42,923 bases of DNA from Uruburuella suis (GCF_004341385.1 NZ_SLXE01000024.1:1-42923); one strand, 5' to 3'; shown: positions 15,756-24,951, counted from the stretch's first letter. Program-made: numbers and translations. The notes: generated by a model from the sequence alone, not told the origin.

Positions 15756-17174
15756 ATGACACGGAAAGACCAGCGCCCCGAAGATCCGCGCCCCGATAAC
15801 GTCGAGCTGCTCAGCGCCCAATTACCGATCACCGATTTCAAAGGCTTGTTCATCACCCTGATAGCCGCCGTGCTCTGTTTCGGCATTTATCAGATTCTGC
15901 CCTACGACATCAATGCCAACAAAGGCATTGCCGTGTTGCTGTTTGTGGCCATTTTATGGTTTACCGAAGCCGTACACATTACCGTTACCGCGCTGATGGT
16001 GCCCGTGCTCGCCGCCGTAATCGGCATTCCCGAAATGAATGTCAAAACCGCGCTTTCCGGCTTTGCCGACCCGATTATCTATATTTTCTTCGGCGGCTTT
16101 GCGCTGGCCACCGCGCTGCACATGCAGCGGCTCGACCGCAAAATCGCGCTGTGGCTGATTTCGCTCTCGCGCGGCAACATGAAAATCGCCGTGCTGGCCA
16201 TTTTCGGCGTAACCGCCTTTTTATCGATGTGGATCAGCAACACCGCCACCGCCGCCATGATGCTGCCGCTGGCCTTGGGTATGATGGATCACCTCGACCG
16301 TGAAAAAGAGCGCAAAACCTTTGTGTTTGTGCTTTTGGGCATTGCCTATTGCGCCAGCATCGGCGGCTTGGGCACCATCGTGGGCTCGCCGCCCAATGCC
16401 ATCGCCGCCAAAGCGTTGGAGCTGGATTTTGTCGGCTGGATGAAAATGGGCTTGCCGATGATGCTGCTGATTCTGCCCCTGATGCTGCTTTCGCTCTACA
16501 TTATTTTGCGCCCCAACTTAAGCGAGCGCGTGGAAGTGAAAGAAGAACACATTCCGTGGACGCTGCACCGCGTGTTGGCCATGCTGATTTTCCTGTGCGC
16601 CGTGGTGGCGTGGATTTTGGGCGATAAAATCAAAACCGTTTTCGGCATCACCAACCCCGACACCGTAGTGGCGCTGGCCGCTGCCGTGGCCGTGGTGGTG
16701 TTTGGCGTGACCCGTTGGAAAGAAATCGCCCGCAACACCGACTGGGGCGTGTTGCTGCTCTTCGGCGGCGGCATCGCCCTGAGCACCCTGCTGCAAAAAT
16801 CGGGCGCTTCTTTGGCACTGGGCCAGCAGCTGGCCACCGCCTTTGTGTTGGCGCACCCGCTGATTGTGATTTTGGCCGTAGCCGCGTTTATCATCTTCCT
16901 CACCGAATTCACCAGCAACACCGCCTCTGCCGCCCTTTTAGTGCCGATTTTCGCCAGCATCGCCACCCAAATGGGGCTGCCCAAAGAAGTGTTGGTGTTT
17001 GTAATCGGCATCGGTGCCTCCTGCGCCTTTATGCTGCCCGTGGCCACCCCGCCCAATGCCATCGTGTTCGGCACAGGCTTGATCAAGCAGAGGGAAATGA
17101 TGCGGGTGGGCATATTGCTCAATATTTTGTGTATTTTCCTGGTGGGCTTCTGGGCTTACGTGATGTTTGTTTAA
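15756..17174 (+). CDS. DASS/SLC13 family sodium-coupled anion transporter
   Basis: Inner-membrane symporter, probably for di- or tricarboxylates (succinate, malate, citrate); the family also contains sulfate carriers. The 472-residue protein has about 11 helices. It carries both SNT substrate/sodium motifs, SNTATAAMMLP (161-171) and TSNTASAALLVP (386-397), and both proline-rich loops GSPPNAIAAK and ATPPNAIVFGTG, as in VcINDY. The ATG at 15756 has AAGGAG 5 bases upstream. It is transcribed from its own promoter and ends at a strong terminator. Its place right after cysTWA makes sulfate worth considering, but nothing in the motifs decides it. Confidence 0.88.
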   Translation: MTRKDQRPEDPRPDNVELLSAQLPITDFKGLFITLIAAVLCFGIYQILPYDINANKGIAVLLFVAILWFTEAVHITVTALMVPVLAAVIGIPEMNVKTALSGFADPIIYIFFGGFALATALHMQRLDRKIALWLISLSRGNMKIAVLAIFGVTAFLSMWISNTATAAMMLPLALGMMDHLDREKERKTFVFVLLGIAYCASIGGLGTIVGSPPNAIAAKALELDFVGWMKMGLPMMLLILPLMLLSLYIILRPNLSERVEVKEEHIPWTLHRVLAMLIFLCAVVAWILGDKIKTVFGITNPDTVVALAAAVAVVVFGVTRWKEIARNTDWGVLLLFGGGIALSTLLQKSGASLALGQQLATAFVLAHPLIVILAVAAFIIFLTEFTSNTASAALLVPIFASIATQMGLPKEVLVFVIGIGASCAFMLPVATPPNAIVFGTGLIKQREMMRVGILLNILCIFLVGFWAYVMFV

Positions 17175-17180
17175 ACGCTC

Positions 17181-17219
17181 AAAGCCGGTTGGATTTGCAA
17201 AAATCCAACCGGCTTTTTT
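17181..17219 (+). terminator. Rho-independent terminator of the DASS gene
   Basis: A perfect 16-bp stem AAAGCCGGTTGGATTT / AAATCCAACCGGCTTT with a GCAA loop, followed by T, 6 bases after the stop. Confidence 0.92.
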
Positions 17220-17281
17220 GCGCAATATCGTAGGTGCGCACGCTGCGTTTTTTGCAGCATAATCATCCGCATGAAACACAA

Positions 17282-17312
17282 ATGCCGTCTGAAACCTTTT
17301 TTCAGACGGCAT
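17282..17312. repeat. Inverted pair of AT-type uptake sequences
   Basis: ATGCCGTCTGAA (17282-17293) and TTCAGACGGCAT (17301-17312) form a hairpin. This is the meningococcal/gonococcal AT dialect, rare in this window where AG dominates. Confidence 0.7.
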
Positions 17313-17389
17313 GGTTTTGCCCATTCAAGTAAGCCGCAGCTGCGATTAGCTTTACCCAAGCAAAGCGTCATCATGTGCACGACATACAA

Positions 17390-17424
17390 AGGCCGTCTGA
17401 AACCTTTTTTCAGACGGCCTTTTA
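17390..17424. terminator. Uptake-sequence hairpin between the DASS gene and radA
   Basis: AGGCCGTCTGAA (17390-17401) and TTCAGACGGCCT (17409-17420), then TTTT on the plus strand. It lies between convergent genes and may act as the radA terminator on the minus strand. Confidence 0.55.
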
Positions 17425-17439
17425 ATGACAAACAACTTC

Positions 17440-18822
<1,383 letters not shown>

Positions 18823-18842
18823 CATTTTCCCCGTGCGTAAAC

Positions 18843-18892
18843 AGGCCGTCTGAAAAGGCAGATTGTAGCACAGCAAACCTTTCAGACGGCCT
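18843..18892. repeat. Spaced uptake-sequence pair upstream of radA
   Basis: AGGCCGTCTGAA (18843-18854) and TTCAGACGGCCT (18881-18892), 26 bases apart, within the radA 5' region. The rest of 18893-19045 holds only an ACATGC-AG-GCATGT palindrome at 18975-18988. Confidence 0.6.
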
Positions 18893-19045
18893 TTCACACA
18901 CATCCGCCGTTTTGTCGCAAATAATCTGCAAATCATCCTATCCGGCGTTAAAAAACGCAATATCAAACAAACATACATGCAGGCATGTTGATAAATCCGG
19001 CGCATTTAAGCATGATAAGCCGCATCACTTGCCAAGAAAGCCCAT

Positions 19046-19534
19046 ATGAAAGCCCTCGCCCTACTTTTCAGCGCCGCCGCCCTTTCTAGCTGCGTGGTTT
19101 ATGACGACACCTATCCCTACAGCAGCAGCAACGTTTATTACCAAACCGGCTATGGCCACAGCAGCCGCTACAACCACGACTACTACTACCGCAACAACGA
19201 AGCCTACCGCCGCATGAACGAGCACGAGCAAGCCCGTTATCTGCACGAACAACACATGCGCATGGATGCGCAAAACCGCCGCATGCGCACCAACGAAACC
19301 CGCATGCGCCATGAAGAAATGCACCGGCAGCAACAGCGCTATCAGCAGCAACAACAGCAGCGTCGGCAAGAATTCGAGCGCCAACAGCGCATGCAAGACC
19401 AGATGCGCCTAGACCAGCGCCGCCAAAACCAACAACGCATGCAACAGCCGGGCAACCTCAGCCCGCGCCACAGCGCCCAGCCCATATCCGCGCCCGCCGG
19501 CCGCCCCGGCTTAAGCACATCATCCCCGCGATAG
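19046..19534 (+). CDS. Gln/Arg/Met-rich putative lipoprotein
   Basis: Function unknown. The 162-residue product starts with a short signal peptide ending in a lipobox-like LSSC (Cys16), so an envelope lipoprotein is likely. Residues 18-55 are rich in Tyr, Ser and Asn. Residues 55-135 are highly charged, dominated by Arg, Gln, Met, Glu and His, with runs of Gln, and look like one long polar helix or coiled coil. The tail is Pro/Ser/Ala-rich. Low-complexity composition means similarity searches will be noisy. The ATG at 19046 has AAGAAAG upstream. It is monocistronic, with third-position GC like its neighbours, so it is native rather than recently acquired. Confidence 0.7.
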   Translation: MKALALLFSAAALSSCVVYDDTYPYSSSNVYYQTGYGHSSRYNHDYYYRNNEAYRRMNEHEQARYLHEQHMRMDAQNRRMRTNETRMRHEEMHRQQQRYQQQQQQRRQEFERQQRMQDQMRLDQRRQNQQRMQQPGNLSPRHSAQPISAPAGRPGLSTSSPR

Positions 19535-19628
19535 CCGACAATCTCCCCCCGCGAAAGCCGCCGCCGAACGCTTTTCAGTCAACCGGTCGATTGCCATATG
19601 CAAACACGCTGAAAGAAAAGGCTGTCTG

Positions 19629-19820
19629 ATACCCATTTAAAAAAATAATATACAAACAGGCAGCCTGTAGGTCGGATTCTCGAATCCGACACTTGTTCGC
19701 AGAACAAGGCACGCACATCGCTTTGGCCGTTGGCCAAACGTCGGATTCAAGAATCCGACCTACGCGAATGATGCTGCCGAACTGCTTTTATTTTGTAAGG
19801 TTATTTTTTCGAATGGGTAT
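19629..19820. repeat. 192-bp family A-prime element with central GTAGGTCGGATTC palindrome
   Basis: Ends ATACCCATTTAAAAAAATAA and TTATTTTTTCGAATGGGTAT are like family A. The centre (19667-19763) is bounded by GTAGGTCGGATTC...GAATCCGACCTAC and contains further inverted repeats. Two partial relatives lie at 22863-23020 and 28368-28490. A degenerate uptake sequence (AGGCTGTCTGAT) joins the left end. Together with the tRNA and hairpins it fills the gap between 19535 and 20192; no gene is present. Confidence 0.7.
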
Positions 19821-19860
19821 TACAGGCCGCCTGAAACCTTTCAGACGGCCTAAGCAAACA

Positions 19861-19904
19861 ACAAAAGCAAAGCCCGCTGAATCATCAGCGGGCTTTGCTT
19901 TTGT
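19861..19904 (-). terminator. Terminator of tRNA-Ser
   Basis: A perfect 20-bp stem (ACAAAAGCAAAGCCCGCTGA / its complement) with a 4-base loop starts 4 bases after the tRNA 3' end on the minus strand and ends in TTTTGTTGTTTG. An uptake-sequence pair at 19824-19851 follows. Confidence 0.85.
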
Positions 19905-19907
19905 TGG

Positions 19908-20001
19908 TGGCGGAGAATGAGGGATTCGAACCCTCGATGCAGGTTTAAGCCCACATGCACCCTTAGCAGGGGTGTGCCTTCAGCCTCTCAGCCAATTCTC
20001 C
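19908..20001 (-). tRNA. tRNA-Ser (anticodon GCU)
   Basis: The minus strand gives a class II tRNA of 94 bases including encoded CCA. The acceptor GGAGAAT pairs with ATTCTCC, the discriminator is G, and there is a long variable arm. The anticodon loop CT-GCT-AA reads AGC/AGU serine codons, and the T loop has GGTTCGAATCC. It has its own promoter upstream and a strong terminator downstream. Confidence 0.96.
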
Positions 20002-20019
20002 GTTCATCAAGAGATGCGA

Positions 20020-20048
20020 ACTATACCAACCGCCCCAATGCCTGTCAA
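20020..20048 (-). promoter_or_regulatory. Sigma-70 promoter of tRNA-Ser
   Basis: On the minus strand TTGACA (20048-20043) and TATAGT (20025-20020) are separated by 17 bases, ending 18 bases before the tRNA 5' end. This is a near-consensus promoter. Confidence 0.8.
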
Positions 20049-20192
20049 GCCTTTGTCGGCAGATTTTCAGGCTTTCAGACGGCCTCGGAAATAAGCCGAT
20101 GAAATTATGTTTGATTTAATAAAGTGCCCGTATTTCATCGCAGGCTTTTTCGCAAGCTTCCTGCTTTTTGTGCCGGCCGGCATGCCGCTGTT

Positions 20193-20624
20193 TCAGCGCA
20201 CGTCTGTTTTTAAGCCAAACAAAGTCACGGCCACCCACGCTGGGCCGATCAGCAAAAATTGAATATCCTGAAAAAACGACGGCTTTTTGCCCTCCAGCTT
20301 GTGGCCGACAAATTGCCCGATCCACGCCAACACAAAAATCACCCAATAAAGCGCATAGCCCGGCGGCAAAAGCCACACCAACGCCCAGCAAACCGCCATA
20401 AAAAGCACCATCGCCACAGCCAAAGCGGCCGACAACCGCCGGTAAAACAACACCACCGCCAGCGTCAGCACCCCGGCCAGAGCGGCGTTCAGATTAATCA
20501 GCAAGCCCATGATGCTGAAAAAAATCGCCGGCACACACAGCCAGTGCAGCGCTTTGTTTTGCGGATGGCGGTGGCTTTCGCTATATTCTGCCAACCATTG
20601 TGCAAGGTTTTTTGAAGCGACCAT
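20193..20624 (-). CDS. Mpo1-like (DUF962) membrane protein
   Basis: Related to yeast Mpo1, an Fe2+-dependent dioxygenase acting on 2-hydroxy fatty acids; the bacterial role is unproven. The 143-residue protein begins with a short soluble stretch SHRHPQNKALHWLCVP (His18, His20, His27), then about four membrane helices. A second conserved block FVGHKLEGKKPSFFQDIQF sits between the helices; these His/Glu residues form the presumed metal site of the family. The ATG at 20624 has AGGAG 7 bases upstream. The gene is isolated. Downstream to 20105 there is only a small CGCTG-TTT-CAGCG hairpin. Identity is sure at family level, activity is inference. Confidence 0.85.
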   Translation of the reverse strand: MVASKNLAQWLAEYSESHRHPQNKALHWLCVPAIFFSIMGLLINLNAALAGVLTLAVVLFYRRLSAALAVAMVLFMAVCWALVWLLPPGYALYWVIFVLAWIGQFVGHKLEGKKPSFFQDIQFLLIGPAWVAVTLFGLKTDVR

Positions 20625-20696
20625 GTTTTGCTCCTGTGTTAGATGTCGGTATTGGTTTATAGTATCAAGTGGCGCAGAAAAATCAAAGGCCGTCTG

Positions 20697-20729
20697 AAAC
20701 CTGATGTTTCAGACGGCCTTTGCCTATTA
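20697..20729 (-). terminator. Uptake-sequence hairpin ending the aldehyde dehydrogenase-MORN operon
   Basis: AGGCCGTCTGAAAC-type arms (20697-20708 and 20718-20729) lie 10 bases past the MORN gene stop. On the minus strand the stem is followed by TTTGATTTTT. Confidence 0.7.
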
Positions 20730-20738
20730 GCCAGCGGC

Positions 20739-21479
20739 TCAGTCTTCTAAAATATAACCGTCTTCATCCCACAGCGTGCGCTTAATCAGATTGTCGTTTT
20801 GATACACGGCTTCCGATTTTTTGGCGCCGCTTTCATACCAATCAATCACAATGCCGCTGCGCTTGCCGTTGTTGATGCTCAATTCAGAGAGCAGCTTGCC
20901 CTGCTCGTTCCAGCTCACAATGCTCACCGGCGTGTCGTTGACCATGCTCATTTCGGTTTTCGGGCTGCCGTCGGGATACCATTGCTTCCAAGTGCCATTG
21001 GCTTTGTCGTTTTTAAACTGGATTTCACTCTCTTTGTTGCCATTGCGATAAAAGCGCGCGCCCAAGCCTTCGCTTTGGCCGTTTACATAAGGCATCACCG
21101 CCGATTTGCGGCCGTTGGCATACCAGTTGGTCCATTCGCCGTCGGGCTTGCCGTTTTTATAGCTGCCTGCCATTTTTTTCTGGCCGTTGAAATACCATAA
21201 AGTGAGCGTGCCGTTTTGCAGCGTGGGCACAAATTTTCTGATTTGCGCGGCGGCAACCTGATAAGGATCGGAATATTTTTTCAACGAGGGATAATAAAAA
21301 TCCTGCACCTGTGCCACGCCGTTTTGCACCTGATAGCGCCGCTCGTAAGCCACCGCCGACATGGTGGCGGTGAGCTGCCCCTGCTGGTTGAAATACACTT
21401 TTTGTGTTTCTGCCGCCACCGATGCCAAAGGCGCTGCCGCCACCATTGCCGACACGCCATACCGCCACAATATATTCAT
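20739..21479 (-). CDS. Exported MORN-repeat (YwqK-like) protein
   Basis: Function unknown. The 246-residue product has a signal peptide (MNILWRYGVSAMVAAAPLAS, cleaved after VAA), so it is periplasmic or secreted. From about residue 90 to the end it carries six to seven repeats of about 22 residues with the pattern G-x-W-x-x-WY-x-x-G-x-K, for example GEWTNWYANGRK and GTWKQWYPDGSPK. These MORN-type repeats form extended beta structures. Databases often label such proteins YwqK-family antitoxin, but no toxin is nearby. The ATG at 21479 follows the aldehyde dehydrogenase stop by 2 bases, so the two are co-transcribed; a TTG 15 bases upstream is less likely. Confidence 0.8.
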   Translation of the reverse strand: MNILWRYGVSAMVAAAPLASVAAETQKVYFNQQGQLTATMSAVAYERRYQVQNGVAQVQDFYYPSLKKYSDPYQVAAAQIRKFVPTLQNGTLTLWYFNGQKKMAGSYKNGKPDGEWTNWYANGRKSAVMPYVNGQSEGLGARFYRNGNKESEIQFKNDKANGTWKQWYPDGSPKTEMSMVNDTPVSIVSWNEQGKLLSELSINNGKRSGIVIDWYESGAKKSEAVYQNDNLIKRTLWDEDGYILED

Positions 21480-21481
21480 AT

Positions 21482-22825
21482 TTATTTCTGCCAATAAGAT
21501 TTGACGTTCACAAATTCATACAACCCGAATTCCGAGAGCTCGCGCCCGTAGCCGGAAGCCTTCACGCCGCCGAAAGGCAGGCGCAGATCGCTGCTGGTAT
21601 GGCGGTTGATAAACACCGCGCCGGTTTGCAGCTGCTCGGCATAATGCCAGGCTTGCGCCGCATCGGCCGAATAAATGCTGGCACCCAAGCCAAACGGGTT
21701 ATCGTTGGCCAGCTCAACGGCATGCGCCTCATCGCGCGCGCGCAAAAGCACCGCCACGGGGCCGAACACTTCTTCGTGATACACGCGGCAGGCCGGCGTA
21801 ACTTTATCCAACACGGTGGCGGGATAAAACCAGCCGCTGCCCTCGGGCAATTCGCCGCCACACAAGGCTTTGGCGCCATGCGCAAGCGCATCCTGCACCT
21901 GCGCATGCACGCGCAAGCGCAAATCTTCGCGGTGCAAAGGCGCCAGCGTGGTGGCCGCATCCATCGGGTTGCCCATTTGCAGCTTGGCGCATTCAGCCAA
22001 AAACAGCGGCATAAATTCATCGGCCACCGCTTCGGCAACAATAATGCGCTTGGCTGCATTGCACGATTGGCCAGCATCGCGGAAACGCGAATAGCAGGCT
22101 TCTTTCGCCGCCGCAGCCAAATCGGCATCGGGCATCACGATAAAGGCATTGCTGCCGCCCAATTCGAGCACCGATTTTTTCAGATGCTGGCCGGCATGGG
22201 CAGCCAAGCGGCGGCCGGTGGCGGTGGAGCCGGTAAACGCCATCGCATCGGTGTGCTCGATGGCGCGCAGGGTATCGTCATGGTCGAGCCAGGCCGCCTG
22301 AAACGGCAGGTGTTCACCCACCAGCTCAAACAAAGCCGCCGTTACCCGCGCCACACTCGGCGCCGGCTTCACCAGGCAGGCATTGCCGGCGCACAAAGCC
22401 GGCACGGCAAAACGCAACACCTGCCACACCGGATAATTCCACGGCATCACCGCCAGCACCACGCCGATGGGCTCGAAGCGCACCTGGCTCAAACTCGCTT
22501 GCGTGGCGATGGTTTTGTGTGCCAGCAATTGGGGCGCCAAGCGCGCGTAATAGCGGATAAGCGCCACCGATTTATCCAGCTCGGCCTCACATTCGCGCAG
22601 GCAGCGTCCCACTTCTTCACACACCATTTCGGCCAGCCGGCTGCGCGCTTGGGCGAGCTTGTCGGCCAAGTCGTGCAAAAGCGCCGCGCGCTCGATTACC
22701 GGCCGCGCGGCAAAAGCCTGCTGCGCCCGGCGCAATGCTGCCAGTTGCCGCTCAAAATCCGGCCATGCTTGCGCTTCTTTGCTGTATAAAATCCGGCCGC
22801 TGAGCACATCTACGCTATGAAACAC
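21482..22825 (-). CDS. NAD(P)-dependent aldehyde dehydrogenase (succinate-semialdehyde type)
   Basis: Oxidises an aldehyde to its acid in the cytosol. The 447-residue protein has the family core: cofactor region MPWNYPVWQV and KPAPS, TGSTATGRRL, general base Glu221 in LELGGSNAF, catalytic Cys255 in AGQSCNAAKR, and EEVFGPV near the C-terminus. The short N-terminus and GQSCNAAKR resemble the Sad/GabD-like succinate-semialdehyde group, but substrate is not provable. The start is GTG at 22825; no ATG gives a better N-terminus and the ribosome site is weak. It heads an operon with the MORN-repeat gene. A mobile repeat lies right upstream. Confidence 0.88.
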   Translation of the reverse strand: MFHSVDVLSGRILYSKEAQAWPDFERQLAALRRAQQAFAARPVIERAALLHDLADKLAQARSRLAEMVCEEVGRCLRECEAELDKSVALIRYYARLAPQLLAHKTIATQASLSQVRFEPIGVVLAVMPWNYPVWQVLRFAVPALCAGNACLVKPAPSVARVTAALFELVGEHLPFQAAWLDHDDTLRAIEHTDAMAFTGSTATGRRLAAHAGQHLKKSVLELGGSNAFIVMPDADLAAAAKEACYSRFRDAGQSCNAAKRIIVAEAVADEFMPLFLAECAKLQMGNPMDAATTLAPLHREDLRLRVHAQVQDALAHGAKALCGGELPEGSGWFYPATVLDKVTPACRVYHEEVFGPVAVLLRARDEAHAVELANDNPFGLGASIYSADAAQAWHYAEQLQTGAVFINRHTSSDLRLPFGGVKASGYGRELSEFGLYEFVNVKSYWQK

Positions 22826-22835
22826 TTTTCGCTTT

Positions 22836-23049
22836 CTTCGTGAGGCTTCAGACAGCCTGTTATACCCATTCTAAAAAATAACCTTACAAAATAAAAGCAG
22901 TTCGGCAGCATCATCCGCGTAGGTCGGATTCTTGAATCCGACGTTTGGACATCGGCCAAAGCGATGTGCGTGCCTTGTTCTACGAACAAGTGTCGGATTC
23001 GAAAATCCGACCTACAGGCTACTTCGTGAGGCTTCAGACAGCCTGTTAT
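22836..23049. repeat. Truncated family A-prime element between 28-bp direct repeats
   Basis: CTTCGTGAGGCTTCAGACAG (continuing CCTGTTAT) occurs at 22836-22863 and again at 23022-23049. Between them lies most of the 192-bp element (ATACCCATTCTAAAAAATAA, then the GTAGGTCGGATTC palindrome), lacking its second terminus. The direct repeat contains a variant uptake sequence (AGGCTGTCTGAA). The remaining sequence to 23195 shows a single degenerate uptake site and no gene. Confidence 0.65.
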
Positions 23050-23195
23050 CACGAAAGACCGTCTGAATAAACGTTGACATTATGACATTTTTAACGGCAT
23101 TTGCCTCACCATCTGCAAAAAGCGCAGGCAAACTACCCAGCTGTGATTTTTTGGTGTTGTGAAAAAGCGAATGATTAATCAGGTAACTGATTTTT

Positions 23196-23233
23196 ATGAA
23201 AAACACCCTGCCTGATAATCAGACAGGGTGTTT
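23196..23233 (-). terminator. Terminator of the tRNA-Arg/tRNA-Glu unit
   Basis: AAACACCCTG-C-CTGA and TCAG-A-CAGGGTGTTT form a stem with one mismatch, just past tRNA-Glu on the minus strand, followed by TTTTC. Confidence 0.85.
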
Positions 23234-23237
23234 GAAT

Positions 23238-23312
23238 TGGCACGCCCACGGGGAATCGAACCCCGGTTACCGCCGTGAAAGGGCGATGTCCTAACCGCTA
23301 GACGATGGGCGC
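23238..23312 (-). tRNA. tRNA-Glu (anticodon UUC)
   Basis: The minus strand gives a 75-base tRNA including CCA. The acceptor is GCGCCCA (first pair G-T), the D arm is CGTCTAGCGGTTAGGAC, and the anticodon loop CT-TTC-AC reads GAA/GAG. The T arm is CCGGGGTTCGATTCCCCG. It follows tRNA-Arg by 10 bases in one transcript. Confidence 0.96.
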
Positions 23313-23322
23313 GGATACTTGA

Positions 23323-23399
23323 TGGCGCACCCGGAGCGATTCGAACGCCCGACCCTCTGGTTCGTAGCCAGATACTCTATCCAACTGAGCTACGGGTGC
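23323..23399 (-). tRNA. tRNA-Arg (anticodon ACG)
   Basis: A 77-base tRNA with encoded CCA. The acceptor GCACCCG pairs with CGGGTGC, the D arm is AGCTCAGTTGGATAGAGT, and the anticodon loop CT-ACG-AA reads CGN codons after A34 is changed to inosine. The T loop is GTTCGAATC. Confidence 0.96.
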
Positions 23400-23444
23400 G
23401 TGTTTCACTACGCTTTGTTAAGTGCCGTGAATCAAGAGAAGCGA

Positions 23445-23473
23445 ATAATATAGAAAGCGGCTTTTGTTGTCCA
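23445..23473 (-). promoter_or_regulatory. Promoter of the tRNA-Arg/tRNA-Glu unit
   Basis: On the minus strand TGGACA (23473-23468) and TATTAT (23450-23445) are 17 bases apart, about 45 bases before tRNA-Arg. Confidence 0.65.
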
Positions 23474-23533
23474 GCCTTTAGGCGGCTTTTTTTTGACGAT
23501 TGTTTTAATCTTTTGAATTCAATCTGTATTTAA

Positions 23534-23574
23534 TTTCAGACGGCCTGCATGAATGATGCAAAGGCCGTCTGAAA
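23534..23574 (-). terminator. Uptake-sequence hairpin after dgt
   Basis: TTTCAGACGGCCTGCAT and ATGCAAAGGCCGTCTGAAA pair (with a small bulge) around GAATG, 4 bases past the dgt stop on the minus strand. Confidence 0.65.
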
Positions 23575-23577
23575 AGC

Positions 23578-24951
23578 TTACACCATGCCGATGCCCGACA
23601 ATTCGCGCGCCATACGGGCGGCGGCGTTGTCGGTCATGCCGCCGACAAAATCGAGTATTTTCATATAAGCCTCGTAGAGCGTGTCGTTTGCGGTTACCGG
23701 ATTGTCGTGGTTAAGCAATTCGAGCGCCAGCGATTGGCGCACGCTCACCTGCCCTTCTGTAATCAACGCATGTGCGGCGGGCACCAGCAAATCGAGTATC
23801 GAGCCCAAGCAGGGAAACGAGGCGATTTCGGTCATCAGCTTGCTTTGGTGGCGGAAAATGCGTGTGCGCGCCAATTCTTTGGCTTTCTCAAGCGTGTTGC
23901 GCACTTCGGGGCTGCACAAAGAAAGCAAATCTTTGCCTTGGAAGCGGCCGTTGAGCAAATCCGATTGGTGCGTCATAAAGGTTTGCGCCACATCATCAAT
24001 AGCCCGGCCGATGGCGATGCCGCGCAACATGGCGCAGCGCTGGCGGCTCGATTGCGCATGCCAGGTGGTTTCCACAAAAGTGAGCTCGGCCAATATGCTT
24101 TCCACTTCGGCATCGCCCAGCAAGCCGATTTCCACCGCGTCTTCCAAATCGAGCAAGGCATAGCAGATATCGTCGGCCGCTTCCATTAAATAAGACAAAG
24201 GGTGGCGCGCCCAGCGGTCGGGCTCGAGCTCGGGCAGGCCCAATTCTTGCGCCACGCGGCGGATATAGGCCAGCTCGGTTTGATAAATATTGAATTTTTT
24301 GCGGCCGTTGGGCGCCAGCGTGGTCCACGGATATTTCAGCAGTGTGCCGATGGTGGCGGCGGTGAGGCGCATGCCGCCGCGGTTGCAATACATTTCCAGG
24401 CTGGCCAGCAGGCGCAGGCTGTGGGCGTTGCCTTCGTAAGTTTGCACATCGTTGCGCTCGGCTTCGCTCAGGCCGGCCAGATAGCAGGCATGCGCGGGTT
24501 TGCGAAACCAGTCGCGCAGCGCTTCTTCGCCGGTGTGGCCGAAAGGCGGGTTGCCCAAATCGTGCGCGAGGCAAGCCACTTGCACCACGGCGCCGATGTC
24601 GCTCGGCGTGCTGCCCAGCGGCAGAAATTCGCCTGTTTGCATCATCACGCCCACGCGGTTGCCCAAGCTGCGGCCGACGCTGGCCACTTCCACACTGTGG
24701 GTGAGGCGGTTGTGGGTGTGGTCGTGCTCGGCAAAGGGGTGCACCTGGGTTTTGCGCCCCAAGCGGCGGAACGCGCCGGAAAACACCACGCGGTCGTAAT
24801 CGATATGAAAATCGGTGCGCAAGGCATCGGCACCCTCTTGCGTGGAAGGCGTGCTGGTGGGCATGATTTCGCCGTCTTTGGGGCGGAAGCGTTGGGTGCT
24901 GAGCAATTGCTGCCAGTTCATTTTCGTGCTCATGGGCGGGGTTTCTTTCAT
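23578..24951 (-). CDS. dgt: dGTP triphosphohydrolase-like HD-domain protein
   Basis: Hydrolyses dGTP or other dNTPs to the nucleoside and triphosphate, tuning dNTP pools. The 457-residue product has the HD-type metal motifs NRLTHSVEVASVGRSLG (His85) and CLAHDLGNPPFGHTGEEAL (His130-Asp131), plus FRRLGRKTQVHP just before them, the standard Dgt N-terminal pattern. The start is uncertain: the ATG at 24951 lies 3 bases from the end of the T tract of the rho terminator, so an ATG at 24933 or 24921 (MNWQQLLSTQ) may be the real one. It sits directly downstream of rho. Confidence 0.88.
   Translation of the reverse strand: MKETPPMSTKMNWQQLLSTQRFRPKDGEIMPTSTPSTQEGADALRTDFHIDYDRVVFSGAFRRLGRKTQVHPFAEHDHTHNRLTHSVEVASVGRSLGNRVGVMMQTGEFLPLGSTPSDIGAVVQVACLAHDLGNPPFGHTGEEALRDWFRKPAHACYLAGLSEAERNDVQTYEGNAHSLRLLASLEMYCNRGGMRLTAATIGTLLKYPWTTLAPNGRKKFNIYQTELAYIRRVAQELGLPELEPDRWARHPLSYLMEAADDICYALLDLEDAVEIGLLGDAEVESILAELTFVETTWHAQSSRQRCAMLRGIAIGRAIDDVAQTFMTHQSDLLNGRFQGKDLLSLCSPEVRNTLEKAKELARTRIFRHQSKLMTEIASFPCLGSILDLLVPAAHALITEGQVSVRQSLALELLNHDNPVTANDTLYEAYMKILDFVGGMTDNAAARMARELSGIGMV

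Noticed and set aside
20739..21479. Antitoxin function of the MORN-repeat protein
   Set aside because: The protein has a signal peptide and no toxin-like neighbour, so the common database label does not fit.
21404..22789. Plus-strand frame of 461 codons opposite the aldehyde dehydrogenase
   Set aside because: Antisense shadow caused by high GC3; the minus strand has full catalytic motifs.
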